Assembly (NCBI GenBank): GCA_964645835.1 | Contig: CAZYDG010000043.1 | Span: forward strand, 62,001-126,000 | Length of the DNA stretch: 64,000 nt | Origin: CAZBME01 sp964645835 | GTDB lineage: Bacteria; Desulfobacterota; Syntrophia; Syntrophales; UBA8958 | Direction: 5' to 3' | Part shown: piece by piece, positions 1-8,609 of the stretch | How the letters are laid out: every line of letters begins with the position of its first letter | Numbering within the stretch: the first letter of the stretch is position 1 | The notes under the pieces: generated by a model | Database searches by the model: none | Seen by the model: the letters and a program-made list of their open reading frames with translations, nothing else | Told to the model about the DNA's origin: nothing | Position numbers and translations under genes: made by a program

Positions 1-1
1 C

Positions 2-121
2 ATTCCCCTATATGATTCGGCTCTCATGTCGGCGGCCCTCATCTTGATGGTTTTGGTGGCCCTCTTCAGCCTGACGGCCCATTATACCCTTTTGACGACG
101 GGAGGCCGATGGGAAGAATGA
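2..121 (+). CDS. pstC: PstC C-terminus (phosphate-type ABC permease), partial
   Basis: Only the last 39 codons are in the window, read in the frame starting at base 2 and ending with TGA at 119-121. The peptide is a hydrophobic segment (IPLYDSALMSAALILMVLVA) followed by a short polar tail ending in TGGRWEE. Together with the directly overlapping pstA, this fits the C-terminal membrane helix of PstC, the first permease subunit of Pst-type importers. Its stop lies 13 nt inside pstA, so the two are translationally coupled. The assignment rests mostly on position. Confidence 0.75.
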   Translation: MPLYDSALMSAALILMVLVALFSLTAHYTLLTTGGRWEE

Positions 122-966
122 CTTCCAGAAAACTGGAAGAGTATCTGTTTAAATGCCTCATGGCTACGGCACTTTTTTTAGTCCTGTCGAGTCTGGTGGG
201 AATTGTCGTCGTCGTAGCCGTCAAAGGCTTTTCCGCCATAAATCTGTCCATGATCCTTGAGACACCCCAGGGCGGTTACTATCTCGGCAAGGAGGGGGGC
301 ATTGCCAATGCCATCGTAGGTTCCCTTTACCTTGTAGCCGGATCGATCGTGATGGCCATGATGATCAGCCTTCCCGTCGCCCTGGCCCTGCAAAAGGACT
401 ATACGTCCAAACGCCTTGCCGATGTGACACGCCTGACGCTGGATATCCTCTGGGGCACACCCTCCATCGTTTACGGTATCTTTGGCTTTGTCGTGATGGT
501 CTACTTCGGATTGCGGGCATCCCTTCTTGGCGGAATGATCGTCCTGACTCTTCTAATAATCCCCATCATGATCAGGGCCATGGATGAGGCCATCCGCATG
601 GTTCCGTTCGAACTTAAAGAGATCTCTTACGGCCTTGGGGCGACAAAGATCGAAACGACGCTGACCGTGGTTCTCAGACAGGCTTTTCCCGGGATATGCA
701 CGGCCATCATCCTGGCCTTCGGTCGCGGGATCGGAGATGCCGCCTCGATCCTTTTCACCGCAGGATATACGGATGAAATTCCCACCTCTTTGCTGGATCC
801 AGTAGCATCGCTCCCGCTTGCCGTTTTCTTTCAGGCCGGGACCGCCGTGCCGGAAGTCCAGGAACGGGCCTATGCGGCGGCCCTGATCCTGATTTTGATC
901 ATTCTGGCTGTCAACATCCTCTCCCGGCTTCTCGGGTGGCGTTTTTCGAGGCATATCGTTAGGTAG
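109..966 (+). CDS. pstA: PstA, Pst-type ABC transporter permease
   Basis: 285 residues, the usual PstA length. About six hydrophobic segments are visible, starting near residues 17-37, with the family-typical stretch around residues 45-85 (LETPQGGYYLGKEGGIANAI followed by a long helix). The central permease block contains the GATKIETT stretch, which corresponds to the EAA loop that contacts the ATPase. With PstC it would form the channel of an inner-membrane oxyanion importer. It overlaps pstC and precedes pstB by 9 nt. No PstS binding protein is seen, so it would lie to the left of the window. Because cysD and cysNC follow immediately, the substrate could be sulfate rather than phosphate; that is inference. 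Confidence 0.88.
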   Translation: MGRMTSRKLEEYLFKCLMATALFLVLSSLVGIVVVVAVKGFSAINLSMILETPQGGYYLGKEGGIANAIVGSLYLVAGSIVMAMMISLPVALALQKDYTSKRLADVTRLTLDILWGTPSIVYGIFGFVVMVYFGLRASLLGGMIVLTLLIIPIMIRAMDEAIRMVPFELKEISYGLGATKIETTLTVVLRQAFPGICTAIILAFGRGIGDAASILFTAGYTDEIPTSLLDPVASLPLAVFFQAGTAVPEVQERAYAAALILILIILAVNILSRLLGWRFSRHIVR

Positions 967-975
967 CCACCGCTT

Positions 976-1818
976 ATGTCGAACATCCATTTAAAGCAAT
1001 TGACTGTTTCCTACGGAAGTCATCAGGTGATCCGGGATATTACCCTGGATTTGCCCGAACGGCGCATCATCGCCATTATCGGCCCGTCCGGGTGCGGAAA
1101 GACAACACTTCTGAAGAGCATCAACCGCCTCCTTGATCTCAACGAGGATGTCCGTGTGGAAGGTGATATCTGCATCGACGGGATGAGCATTTACAGCAAC
1201 GGTACAGATGTTATCGACTTGCGAAAGAAGGTCGGCTTTTTGTCCCAAAGGCCTTATCCCCTGCCCATGTCCATCTACGACAATGTTGCCTTTGGCCCCA
1301 GGATTCATAAACTCGATGTCGACTGTACTCTTCGGCGGCTATCGGAACATGAAACATTCCATCATACCTTTGACGAATGCCTGGCGGGAAAATCGCCGGA
1401 TCGAAGAAAGGGGAAAGGCATGGCCCTCCTTGTCGAATACTATCTTCGCCTGGCGGGGCTCTGGGGGGAGGTTAAGGATAGGCTTCACGCGCCGGCATCA
1501 AAACTCTCCATTGGGCAACAGCAGCGCCTGGCCCTGGCGAGGGTTCTAGCCATCGAGCCCGAGGTGATCCTCGCCGACGAGCCGACATCGGCCCTCGATC
1601 CCATTTCGGCCAAACTTGTCGAAGCACGGTTCAAACTCCTGAAACAGGATTATACCATTATTGTGGTGACCCATATCCTTCGCCAGGCGCGCCGCCTTGC
1701 AGATTATATCGTTTTCCTGTACATGGGGGATCTGGTGGAGCACGGACCGTCGGAACAGTTCTTCGGCGATCCGCAAGATGAAAAAACCCGCGCCTATATT
1801 AGCGGAGAAATAAGCTGA
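976..1818 (+). CDS. pstB: PstB-like ABC transporter ATPase
   Basis: 280 residues, against about 250-260 for a typical PstB. Walker A GPSGCGKT is at residues 36-43, the ABC signature at 177-184 and Walker B VILADE at about 197-202 followed by PTSALDP. The signature reads LSIGQQQR instead of the usual LSGGQQQR, so the first of the two Gly is replaced by Ile. Extra length lies between the Q-loop region and the signature, around residues 115-165, where a charged stretch (GKSPDRRKGKG) has no counterpart in typical PstB. The protein should energise the PstCA channel. It ends one nucleotide before cysD. Confidence 0.85.
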   Translation: MSNIHLKQLTVSYGSHQVIRDITLDLPERRIIAIIGPSGCGKTTLLKSINRLLDLNEDVRVEGDICIDGMSIYSNGTDVIDLRKKVGFLSQRPYPLPMSIYDNVAFGPRIHKLDVDCTLRRLSEHETFHHTFDECLAGKSPDRRKGKGMALLVEYYLRLAGLWGEVKDRLHAPASKLSIGQQQRLALARVLAIEPEVILADEPTSALDPISAKLVEARFKLLKQDYTIIVVTHILRQARRLADYIVFLYMGDLVEHGPSEQFFGDPQDEKTRAYISGEIS

Positions 1819-1819
1819 C

Positions 1820-2743
1820 ATGAGTTCTTTTTCCATATCGTTTTTGAGACAACTCGAATCGGAATCCATTCACATCATGCGGGAAGTGGCGGGAGAGTTT
1901 AAGAATCCCGTCATGCTCTATTCCGTAGGCAAGGATTCCAGCGTCATGGTGCGTCTTGCCCAGAAGGCCTTCTATCCGGGGAAATTTCCTTTTCCCCTCA
2001 TGCATATAGATACGGGTTATAAATTTCCCGAGATGTACGACTTTCGGGAGGCCTTTTGCCGCCAGATCGGTGCTGAATTGATCGTCGAGCGAAACGAGGA
2101 TTGGATCGCCCAAGGCTGCCACCCGGCCCATATGGGAGTCGATAAGTGTTGCAGTTATCTCAAAACGGGGGCCCTGGTTGAATCTTTACGCAGGCATGGT
2201 TTCGACGCGGCGTTCGGCGGGGCAAGGCGGGAAGAGGAGAAATCACGCGCCAAGGAACGAGTTTTTTCACTGAGAGATGCTTTTGGTCAATGGGACCCGA
2301 AAAACCAGCGACCAGAGCTCTGGGATCTCTACAACACACGGATCAACGAGGGTGAGACGGTGCGCGTTTTCCCCTTGAGCAACTGGACGGAACAGGATAT
2401 CTGGCAGTACATCAAACTGGAGAATATCCCCATCGTACCCATCTATTATGCACGTGAACGGGATGTGATCGTTCGTAACGGTATTTTGATCCCCCGTTCG
2501 CTTTCTTCCGTAGCCGGTCCAGGCGGTGATATCGTGGGTGAAGAAAGAATCGAACGCGTCATGTGCCGTTTCCGAAGCTTGGGCTGCATTCCCTGTACAG
2601 GAGCCATCGCCTCCAATGCGACGACTATCGACGAGATTATCGGGGAAGTGCGGTCTGCAACGAAGTCGGAACGGGAAAACCGCGTAATTGACCTGACGAG
2701 CGACAGTTCGATGGAGCAGAAAAAGAAAGAGGGGTATTTCTGA
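1820..2743 (+). CDS. cysD: CysD, sulfate adenylyltransferase small subunit
   Basis: 307 residues, normal for CysD. With CysN it makes adenosine 5'-phosphosulfate (APS) from ATP and sulfate. The PP-loop that binds ATP reads SVGKDSS at residues 35-41, and the GGARREEEKSRAKER block that follows is typical of CysD/NodP. The ATG starts one nucleotide after the pstB stop and the stop codon overlaps the cysN start (TGATG), so transporter and activating enzyme are in one operon. The final residues are Lys/Glu rich. Confidence 0.95.
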   Translation: MSSFSISFLRQLESESIHIMREVAGEFKNPVMLYSVGKDSSVMVRLAQKAFYPGKFPFPLMHIDTGYKFPEMYDFREAFCRQIGAELIVERNEDWIAQGCHPAHMGVDKCCSYLKTGALVESLRRHGFDAAFGGARREEEKSRAKERVFSLRDAFGQWDPKNQRPELWDLYNTRINEGETVRVFPLSNWTEQDIWQYIKLENIPIVPIYYARERDVIVRNGILIPRSLSSVAGPGGDIVGEERIERVMCRFRSLGCIPCTGAIASNATTIDEIIGEVRSATKSERENRVIDLTSDSSMEQKKKEGYF

Positions 2744-4656
2744 TGCTATACGGCGAAAAATCCCTCCTGCGCTTCACGACGACAGGCAGTGTCGATGACG
2801 GGAAATCGACGCTTATCGGCCGGCTCCTCTACGAGACGAAATCCATCTATGAGGACCAGTACGCGGCTATAGAGAAGACGTCCAAGCGTAAAGGATACAA
2901 GGATGTTGATCTGGCCTATCTCCTCGACGGTCTGGCGGCTGAAAGGGAGCAGGGCATCACGATCGATGTGGCCCACCGGTATTTTGAGACGCCGAAGCGA
3001 AAGTTCATCATCACAGACACGCCCGGCCATGTTCAATATACGCGAAACATGGTGACGGGGGCATCCAACGCCGATTGCGCCATCATTCTTATTGACGCCC
3101 GAAACGGTGTGCTGACCCAGTCCAAACGGCACGGATTTATTATTTCCCTGTTGCAGATTCCACATCTGATCGTGGCTGTCAACAAGATGGACCTTGTCGA
3201 TTACAATGAGGACGTCTTTGCCCGTATCGTCGGAGAATACGAAAATTATTCACAGAAGCTTGATATTGACGATATCGTCTTTATCCCCGTCTCAGCCCTG
3301 AAGGGTGACAACGTTGTGGAAAAGAGCGGCAAGATGGCCTGGTACGACGGCCCGACACTCCTCCATTATCTGGAGAACATCCATATTTCCGCCAATCGGA
3401 ACCTGGTGGATTTCCGTTTTCCCGTTCAGTACGTCATCCGGCCCCATCTCAATTTTCGGGGATTTGCCGGAAAGATTGCGTCCGGTACAATCATGCCGGG
3501 AGAAGAAATCACCGTTTTGCCTTCTGGAAAATCAGCCACAGTTAAGGCAATCACTACTTACGACGGCCTGCTGTCCGAAGCCTTTGCCCCCCAGTCTGTG
3601 GTCTTGTCGTTGAATGAAGAGATTGATGTCAGCCGTGGAGACATGATCGTCAGGAAAAAGAATCTTCCTCATGCAGGGAACCGGCTGGAAGCAATCATCT
3701 GCTGGATGGACGAAGCGGCGTCCAACATGACGACGCCGTACATCATGAAACACACAACACGGTATGTGAAGGCATATATCAGCAAAATCATCTACAAAAT
3801 TGATGTCAACACCCTCCATCGGGAACAGGCGGACTCCTTCGATCTCAACGAGATCGGGCGGGTGGAAATCAGCACCGCAAACTCTGTTTTTTTTGATCCC
3901 TATAAAATCAATCGCGCGACGGGAAGCTTCATCCTGATCGATCCAGTGACAAACAATACCGTTGCGGGAGGCATGATCCGGGGAGTTCCCAGGTCGATCA
4001 GCGACGTCCCCGGTGAAAGAGCCGAAGACGACGGGAGCGGGGTAAAATCTCCCCATATTGTTTGGCATGGATTGAACATCCCCCGAGAGCAAAGAGAAGC
4101 TCGAAACAATCACAAGGCTGCCGTCTTATGGTTAACGGGATATTCCGGGTCTGGTAAAACGACCATTTCCAAGTGTTTGGAACAAAAACTTTTTGAGCTC
4201 GGGTGCCGGACAATGCTCCTGGATGGAGATCATTTAAGGCATGGTCTTTGCGGCGATCTCGGCTTTTCCGAGGAGGCCCGCCGGGAGAATATCCGCCGGG
4301 CGGGGGAAGTGGCCCGGCTGTTTTTTGAGTCGGGTGATGTGGTGATCTGTACCTTTATTTCACCATTTATGAGGGACCGGCAGAGGGTTCGATCTCTTCT
4401 CCCTCCCTTGCGGTTTTATGAAATCTATGTCAAATGCGATCTCAATGTATGCAAAAGGCGCGATCCCCACGGACTGTATCAAAAGGCCATAGCCGGGGAA
4501 ATCGGCGAATTTACCGGTATCAGCTCTCCCTACGAAGAACCGCTGCATCCCGAGATGGTTGTTGAGACGGATATCCAAAGCGTTGAACAGATTGTCGACG
4601 CTATCCTTGAAAGGCTCTACGAGGATGCAGTGGTCAAGAACCCAAATATTTTTTGA
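2743..4656 (+). CDS. cysNC: CysN-CysC fusion: sulfate adenylyltransferase GTPase plus APS kinase
   Basis: 637 residues. The N-terminal part is the CysN GTPase: G1 GSVDDGKS at 15-22, G3 DTPGH at 92-96 and G4 NKMD at 147-150, then beta-barrel domains to about residue 430. The C-terminal part is an APS kinase with P-loop GYSGSGKTT at 466-474 and a downstream ENIRRAGEVA motif. The product is therefore PAPS rather than only APS. This is the NodQ-type architecture, used for sulfate assimilation or to supply sulfotransferases. No PAPS reductase or sulfotransferase is recognised in the window. The start overlaps the cysD stop. Confidence 0.95.
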   Translation: MLYGEKSLLRFTTTGSVDDGKSTLIGRLLYETKSIYEDQYAAIEKTSKRKGYKDVDLAYLLDGLAAEREQGITIDVAHRYFETPKRKFIITDTPGHVQYTRNMVTGASNADCAIILIDARNGVLTQSKRHGFIISLLQIPHLIVAVNKMDLVDYNEDVFARIVGEYENYSQKLDIDDIVFIPVSALKGDNVVEKSGKMAWYDGPTLLHYLENIHISANRNLVDFRFPVQYVIRPHLNFRGFAGKIASGTIMPGEEITVLPSGKSATVKAITTYDGLLSEAFAPQSVVLSLNEEIDVSRGDMIVRKKNLPHAGNRLEAIICWMDEAASNMTTPYIMKHTTRYVKAYISKIIYKIDVNTLHREQADSFDLNEIGRVEISTANSVFFDPYKINRATGSFILIDPVTNNTVAGGMIRGVPRSISDVPGERAEDDGSGVKSPHIVWHGLNIPREQREARNNHKAAVLWLTGYSGSGKTTISKCLEQKLFELGCRTMLLDGDHLRHGLCGDLGFSEEARRENIRRAGEVARLFFESGDVVICTFISPFMRDRQRVRSLLPPLRFYEIYVKCDLNVCKRRDPHGLYQKAIAGEIGEFTGISSPYEEPLHPEMVVETDIQSVEQIVDAILERLYEDAVVKNPNIF

Positions 4657-4667
4657 AAGGCGATCCC

Positions 4668-5222
4668 ATGAGGCATGAAAAGATCATCGATTTGAAACAG
4701 CAACTCATCGATTTGTTCGATCGGGAAGAGATACTGGCATTCTTCGATTTTCAATTGGCGATACGCTCCAATGAGAATATCCAGGGGCTTTGCAAGATTT
4801 CGGAACCCAAAAAGGGTCAGGCCGCATCCTATTATTTGTCTCTTCTGTTTATTATTGACACGACAGATGATGCGATCGAAGGTCTTGTTGATGCCCATAT
4901 TAAGGCCACGTCATGGGTAGATTTTAAACACTTCGTGAAGGGTGTCAACATGGTCGTGCCCCTGCCGCATGTACGTAACGAGACGCGGCATTGCCTCAAG
5001 GAGGTGGAAATATACTTCGATGGGAATACTCGCATAACAAGGCCGTATATCGCCCATGAGCTTTATCCTGCGATTTTGAGGGTTTTTCGTTGCATCGGCG
5101 GCGAGCTGGTCTTTTGGGAAGAGTTATCTTCGGAAAAGAAGCAATTGAAGATCGATCCGGGGCACCATGAAGGGAATCGCTCGTTAATCGATATGGTGGT
5201 CGATTATTTCAAGGGAGAGTGA
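4668..5222 (+). CDS. Protein of unknown function
   Basis: 184 residues from the ATG at 4668, which has GAAAGG seven bases upstream. A TTG at 4653 in the same frame would overlap cysNC and looks less likely. The protein is soluble, without a signal peptide or membrane helix. It begins with an amphipathic Leu/Lys/Asp segment and ends in Asp/Tyr/Gly/Glu. Motifs such as PLPHVRNETRHC do not match a family I recognise. It starts 12 nt after cysNC and is followed by a glycosyltransferase gene, so it is probably co-transcribed with sulfate activation. I cannot assign a function. Confidence 0.6.
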   Translation: MRHEKIIDLKQQLIDLFDREEILAFFDFQLAIRSNENIQGLCKISEPKKGQAASYYLSLLFIIDTTDDAIEGLVDAHIKATSWVDFKHFVKGVNMVVPLPHVRNETRHCLKEVEIYFDGNTRITRPYIAHELYPAILRVFRCIGGELVFWEELSSEKKQLKIDPGHHEGNRSLIDMVVDYFKGE

Positions 5223-5259
5223 ACAGAACATCATCAATGCATGAGGCTTACTATAGCCC

Positions 5260-6408
5260 GTGAAAATCTTGAATGTGAACATGTCCCTCGACCCTGTCGC
5301 AGGCGCCGGGACAGCCGAACGGACCTTTCAGATGAGCCGTTATCTGGCACGGGCCGGTATGGATTGCACAATCTTGACGATGGATGCGGGCATGACCCTC
5401 AAACATCGACAATCCCTGGACCCTGTCCTGGTGGTGGCTTTGCCGGTTTTATCCCGGCGTTTTTATATACCCATGGCGAGGTATGGTGCCATCATGGAAC
5501 TAGTTGGCGAGATGGACATCATCCACCTGATGAACCACTGGACAATGCTCAATGCCCTGGTGTATCGGGCGGCGCGGCGCCTGGGAAAACCTTATGTGGT
5601 CTGTCCTGCGGGATCGCTACCGATTTTCGGCCGTTCCCGCAAGATTAAGAAATTGTACAATCTGATTGTGGGGGATGCGATCATTCGTCTGGCAAGCGGC
5701 CATATTGCCATAACGGCTGACGAAAAAACTCATTTCAGTGACTACGGAATATCACCCGATTGCGTATCGATCATCCCCAATGGGATTGATGAAGAGACCG
5801 GCCGGGAAGGTGATCCCGGCGCTTTTCGCCAGGCTGCCGGTCTGGGGCAGGCGCCGTTCATCCTGTTCATGGGTAGGCTTAATGCCATCAAGGGGCCTGA
5901 TCTGTTGCTGCAAGCCTTCGGCCTTAACCGTGATCTCATGGGAGATGTTCATCTCGTTTTTGCCGGACCCGATGAAGGACTGCTGCCGGAATTGAAGCGC
6001 ATGACCCATGAATACGGCCTTTCCGACCGGGTCCATTTTCCTGGTTATCTTGGTGGCCGGGACAAGATCGGGGCTTATCAGGCGGCATCCATCCTGGCCG
6101 TGCCGTCCCGGCAGGAGGCCATGTCCATCGTTGCCCTAGAGGCGGGTATCAACGGGGTCCCCGTTTTGTTGACCGACCGTTGCGGTTTTGGCGAGGTCGA
6201 ACGTTTCGGCGGCGGTATGGTTGTTCCAGCCTCCGCGGAGGGATTGCAGGCAGGGCTTCTGAACATGATGAACCTTGATCCTATAAAGCGAAAGGGCATG
6301 GGGGAGGCCCTGAAAACCTATGTAAAAGATCACTATTTATGGGACAGCATCGTCCATAGTTATGTTGCGCTCTATCGCCGCATTCTTTCGGAAAAAGCGC
6401 TGCAGTGA
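5260..6408 (+). CDS. Glycosyltransferase, GT4 family
   Basis: 382 residues from a GTG start. The N-terminal Rossmann half contains the GAGTAERTFQMSRYLARAG stretch typical of GT4 acceptor domains. The C-terminal half has FMGRLNAIKGPDLLLQAF, a GYLGGRDKIGAYQAA segment, and the nucleotide-sugar site QEAMSIVALEAGINGVPVL, the GT4 EX7E region. It is a retaining sugar transferase acting on the cytoplasmic side of surface glycan assembly; donor and acceptor cannot be read from sequence. First gene of the polysaccharide block, 37 nt after the unknown gene at 4668. Confidence 0.88.
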   Translation: MKILNVNMSLDPVAGAGTAERTFQMSRYLARAGMDCTILTMDAGMTLKHRQSLDPVLVVALPVLSRRFYIPMARYGAIMELVGEMDIIHLMNHWTMLNALVYRAARRLGKPYVVCPAGSLPIFGRSRKIKKLYNLIVGDAIIRLASGHIAITADEKTHFSDYGISPDCVSIIPNGIDEETGREGDPGAFRQAAGLGQAPFILFMGRLNAIKGPDLLLQAFGLNRDLMGDVHLVFAGPDEGLLPELKRMTHEYGLSDRVHFPGYLGGRDKIGAYQAASILAVPSRQEAMSIVALEAGINGVPVLLTDRCGFGEVERFGGGMVVPASAEGLQAGLLNMMNLDPIKRKGMGEALKTYVKDHYLWDSIVHSYVALYRRILSEKALQ

Positions 6409-6447
6409 ACATATGACAAAAAATCACAAAAGCGGAAAGAAGACAAC

Positions 6448-7356
6448 ATGCGACAAAAAATCCTGATTCTCGGTGGTACGGGGATGTTGGGCCACACGCT
6501 GTTTAATATCCTATCCAGTGACGATACGTTGGATGTTTATGCGACGGCCCGAACCTCCGATGGTCTCGACCTTTGGTTTTCTCCGGATCTTGTGAAGAAG
6601 GTACGCATCGGTGTCGATGCGGACAACTTCGACACGGTCATTCGCGCACTTGCGTCGATCCGGCCGGATGTCGTCATCAACTGTATAGGCCTGATCAAGC
6701 AATTGCCAATGGCCGGCGATCCTCTGTCGGCCATTACGATTAATTCCCTTCTTCCGCACCGTATCTCCCTGATCTGCAGAACTGCAGGCGCCAGGATGAT
6801 TCATATCAGCACGGATTGTGTTTTTGACGGCTTGAAAGGCAACTATAAGGAGACGGACCCATCGAATGCCGTAGATCTTTATGGCAGATCGAAATTCCTG
6901 GGCGAGGTTGCTTATCCCCATTGTGTAACATTGAGGTCTTCCATTATCGGCCATGAACTGAAGGGGCGACTGGGACTGGTTGAATGGTTTCTTGCCCAGG
7001 AGGGTAAGGCGAACGGTTTCACAAAAGCTATTTATTCCGGCTTTCCGACCGTTGAATTTGCGCGGATAATGATGCAGTATGTCTTGCCGAATTCCGATTT
7101 GCAGGGTGTCTACCATGTTTCATCCTCTCCAATATCGAAATATGATCTGTTGAAACTTGTGGCGGCCCGTTACAAGAAAGATATCGAAATAACCCCTTAT
7201 GAAGACTTTTATCAGGACCGCTCACTGGATTCTTCCTGTTTCCGAGCTGCGACGGGCTATGAGCCGCCGTCCTGGACCGAACTGGTCGAGCGGATGTACA
7301 ACCATTATATATCTTACAAGTCATTGAAAAAGGAGGCGAAAAATGCCCATTTTTGA
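6448..7356 (+). CDS. RmlD-like SDR reductase for a 6-deoxy-L-sugar
   Basis: 302 residues. The NAD(P)-binding motif is GGTGMLG near residue 8, followed by the RmlD-family core VVINCIGLIKQ, the HISTDCVFDGLKGNY block and the catalytic YGRSK. The family reduces 4-keto-6-deoxy sugars. With the next two genes it forms a dehydratase-reductase-epimerase trio. It lacks the cupin domain of CapF/FnlB (about 370 residues), so it matches the WbvR type of reductase used for UDP-L-QuiNAc or L-RhaNAc rather than the CapF type used for UDP-L-FucNAc; that is family knowledge applied by inference. Its end overlaps the next gene by 14 nt. Confidence 0.85.
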   Translation: MRQKILILGGTGMLGHTLFNILSSDDTLDVYATARTSDGLDLWFSPDLVKKVRIGVDADNFDTVIRALASIRPDVVINCIGLIKQLPMAGDPLSAITINSLLPHRISLICRTAGARMIHISTDCVFDGLKGNYKETDPSNAVDLYGRSKFLGEVAYPHCVTLRSSIIGHELKGRLGLVEWFLAQEGKANGFTKAIYSGFPTVEFARIMMQYVLPNSDLQGVYHVSSSPISKYDLLKLVAARYKKDIEITPYEDFYQDRSLDSSCFRAATGYEPPSWTELVERMYNHYISYKSLKKEAKNAHF

Positions 7357-8413
7357 GAATAAAACCATAGTGATTACCGGCGGTACAGGATCGCTAGGGA
7401 AGACGGTGGTTCACCGTATCCTGAGTGCGGAACTCGGGGCGCCGAAAAAGGTGATAGTTTTTTCCCGCGACGAGGCCAAACAGCATGACATGAGGATGTC
7501 CTATCTGCACAAGCTTGTGGCGACCGATGAGGTGATCTATCGAAATTTCATGAATATCCTTGAATTCCGTATCGGTGACGTCCGTAACTACGCCGATGTC
7601 CGGTCCGTGGTCGGTCAGGCCGATATCGTCATCAATGCCGCGGCCCTCAAACAGGTTCCTTCGTGTGAGTATTTTCCAGTTCAAGCCCTTATGACGAATT
7701 GTATGGGGGCTGCAAACATTGTCCGTGCCATAGAGGAAAACAACCATCCTGTCGAAACCGTTGTCGGGATCAGCACGGACAAGGCCTGTAAGCCCGTCAA
7801 CGTCATGGGAATGACCAAATCCATCCAGGAAAGGATATTTACTTCCGCAAATATCTTGAACCGCCGGACACGTTTCATTTGTGTACGTTACGGCAATGTC
7901 CTGGCCTCCCGAGGTTCAGTCGTTCCCTTGTTTCATGATCAAATCCGAAATGGCGGACCTCTGACGGTTACAGTTCCCGAGATGACCCGTTTTCTTCTCA
8001 GCTTGAACCAGGCTGTAGATACGGTCTTTGCGGCCATTCGTTGTGCAAAGCCGGGTGATACCTATATTCCCCGGGCACCTTCGGCCACAATGATCAATAT
8101 CGCCAAGGCCTTGATCGGGGATCGGAACTGCTCCATCGAAATCACCGGAATACGTCCGGGGGAAAAGATGCACGAAAGTCTTGTTTCCGAGGAAGAAGCG
8201 AACCATTGCGTTGCCCGTGGCGGCTATTATGCCATTACGCCTATGTTGCCCGAATTGTGCGAGGCCGGCGTCTGTGAACCTAACATCCTGACCAAGGAAT
8301 ACAGTTCTGCCGATAATGTTTTGGATCTGGATGGGACGATCCAACTGTTGAAGCGCCATAGGCTGATGATTGATGATGTGGTGCTGAGTAAGGATGAAGA
8401 ACTCCTTAGGTAA
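7343..8413 (+). CDS. CapE/WbjB/FnlA-like UDP-GlcNAc 4,6-dehydratase / 5-epimerase
   Basis: 356 residues with a strong AGGAGG ribosome site at about 7330. The N-terminal motif TGGTGSLGKTVV is followed by VFSRDEAKQHDMR, INAAALKQVPSCEYFP and the active-site segment STDKACKPVNVMGMTK. In that segment the usual SDR Tyr-x3-Lys is Met-x3-Lys, as known for the FlaA1/WbpM/CapE families. The C-terminal part has IRPGEKMHE. The enzyme should convert UDP-GlcNAc to a 4-keto-6-deoxy sugar with inverted C5, the first step to an L-sugar. A repeat element starts four bases after its stop. Confidence 0.9.
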   Translation: MPIFENKTIVITGGTGSLGKTVVHRILSAELGAPKKVIVFSRDEAKQHDMRMSYLHKLVATDEVIYRNFMNILEFRIGDVRNYADVRSVVGQADIVINAAALKQVPSCEYFPVQALMTNCMGAANIVRAIEENNHPVETVVGISTDKACKPVNVMGMTKSIQERIFTSANILNRRTRFICVRYGNVLASRGSVVPLFHDQIRNGGPLTVTVPEMTRFLLSLNQAVDTVFAAIRCAKPGDTYIPRAPSATMINIAKALIGDRNCSIEITGIRPGEKMHESLVSEEEANHCVARGGYYAITPMLPELCEAGVCEPNILTKEYSSADNVLDLDGTIQLLKRHRLMIDDVVLSKDEELLR

Positions 8414-8416
8414 CCC

Positions 8417-8560
8417 GGCTGTTGAAAAACGCCCATCTGCTGCGTTGCGCTGCAAACCTCGTCAATCGACATACGGCACAGTATGCCTCTTTCCTCGGCT
8501 TTTGCGCGCCTTGCATCTGAACATCCCGGATCAGGTCCGGGACAAGCTTTTGAACAGCCT
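8417..8560 (+). repeat. Mosaic palindromic repeat, copy 1
   Basis: Full copy in head-first orientation. It opens with GGCTGTTGAAAAACGCCCAT and closes with GCTTTTGAACAGCCT, near-inverted ends. Before the right end it carries an extra hairpin, CCCGGATCAGGTCCGGGAC, also found in copies at 28177 and 41119. It lies between the dehydratase and epimerase genes of one operon. Confidence 0.9.
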
Positions 8561-8609
8561 ATTTGTTGTGGCTGTTCCAGTATATTGACAACCGGGAAGG
8601 AACAACATC

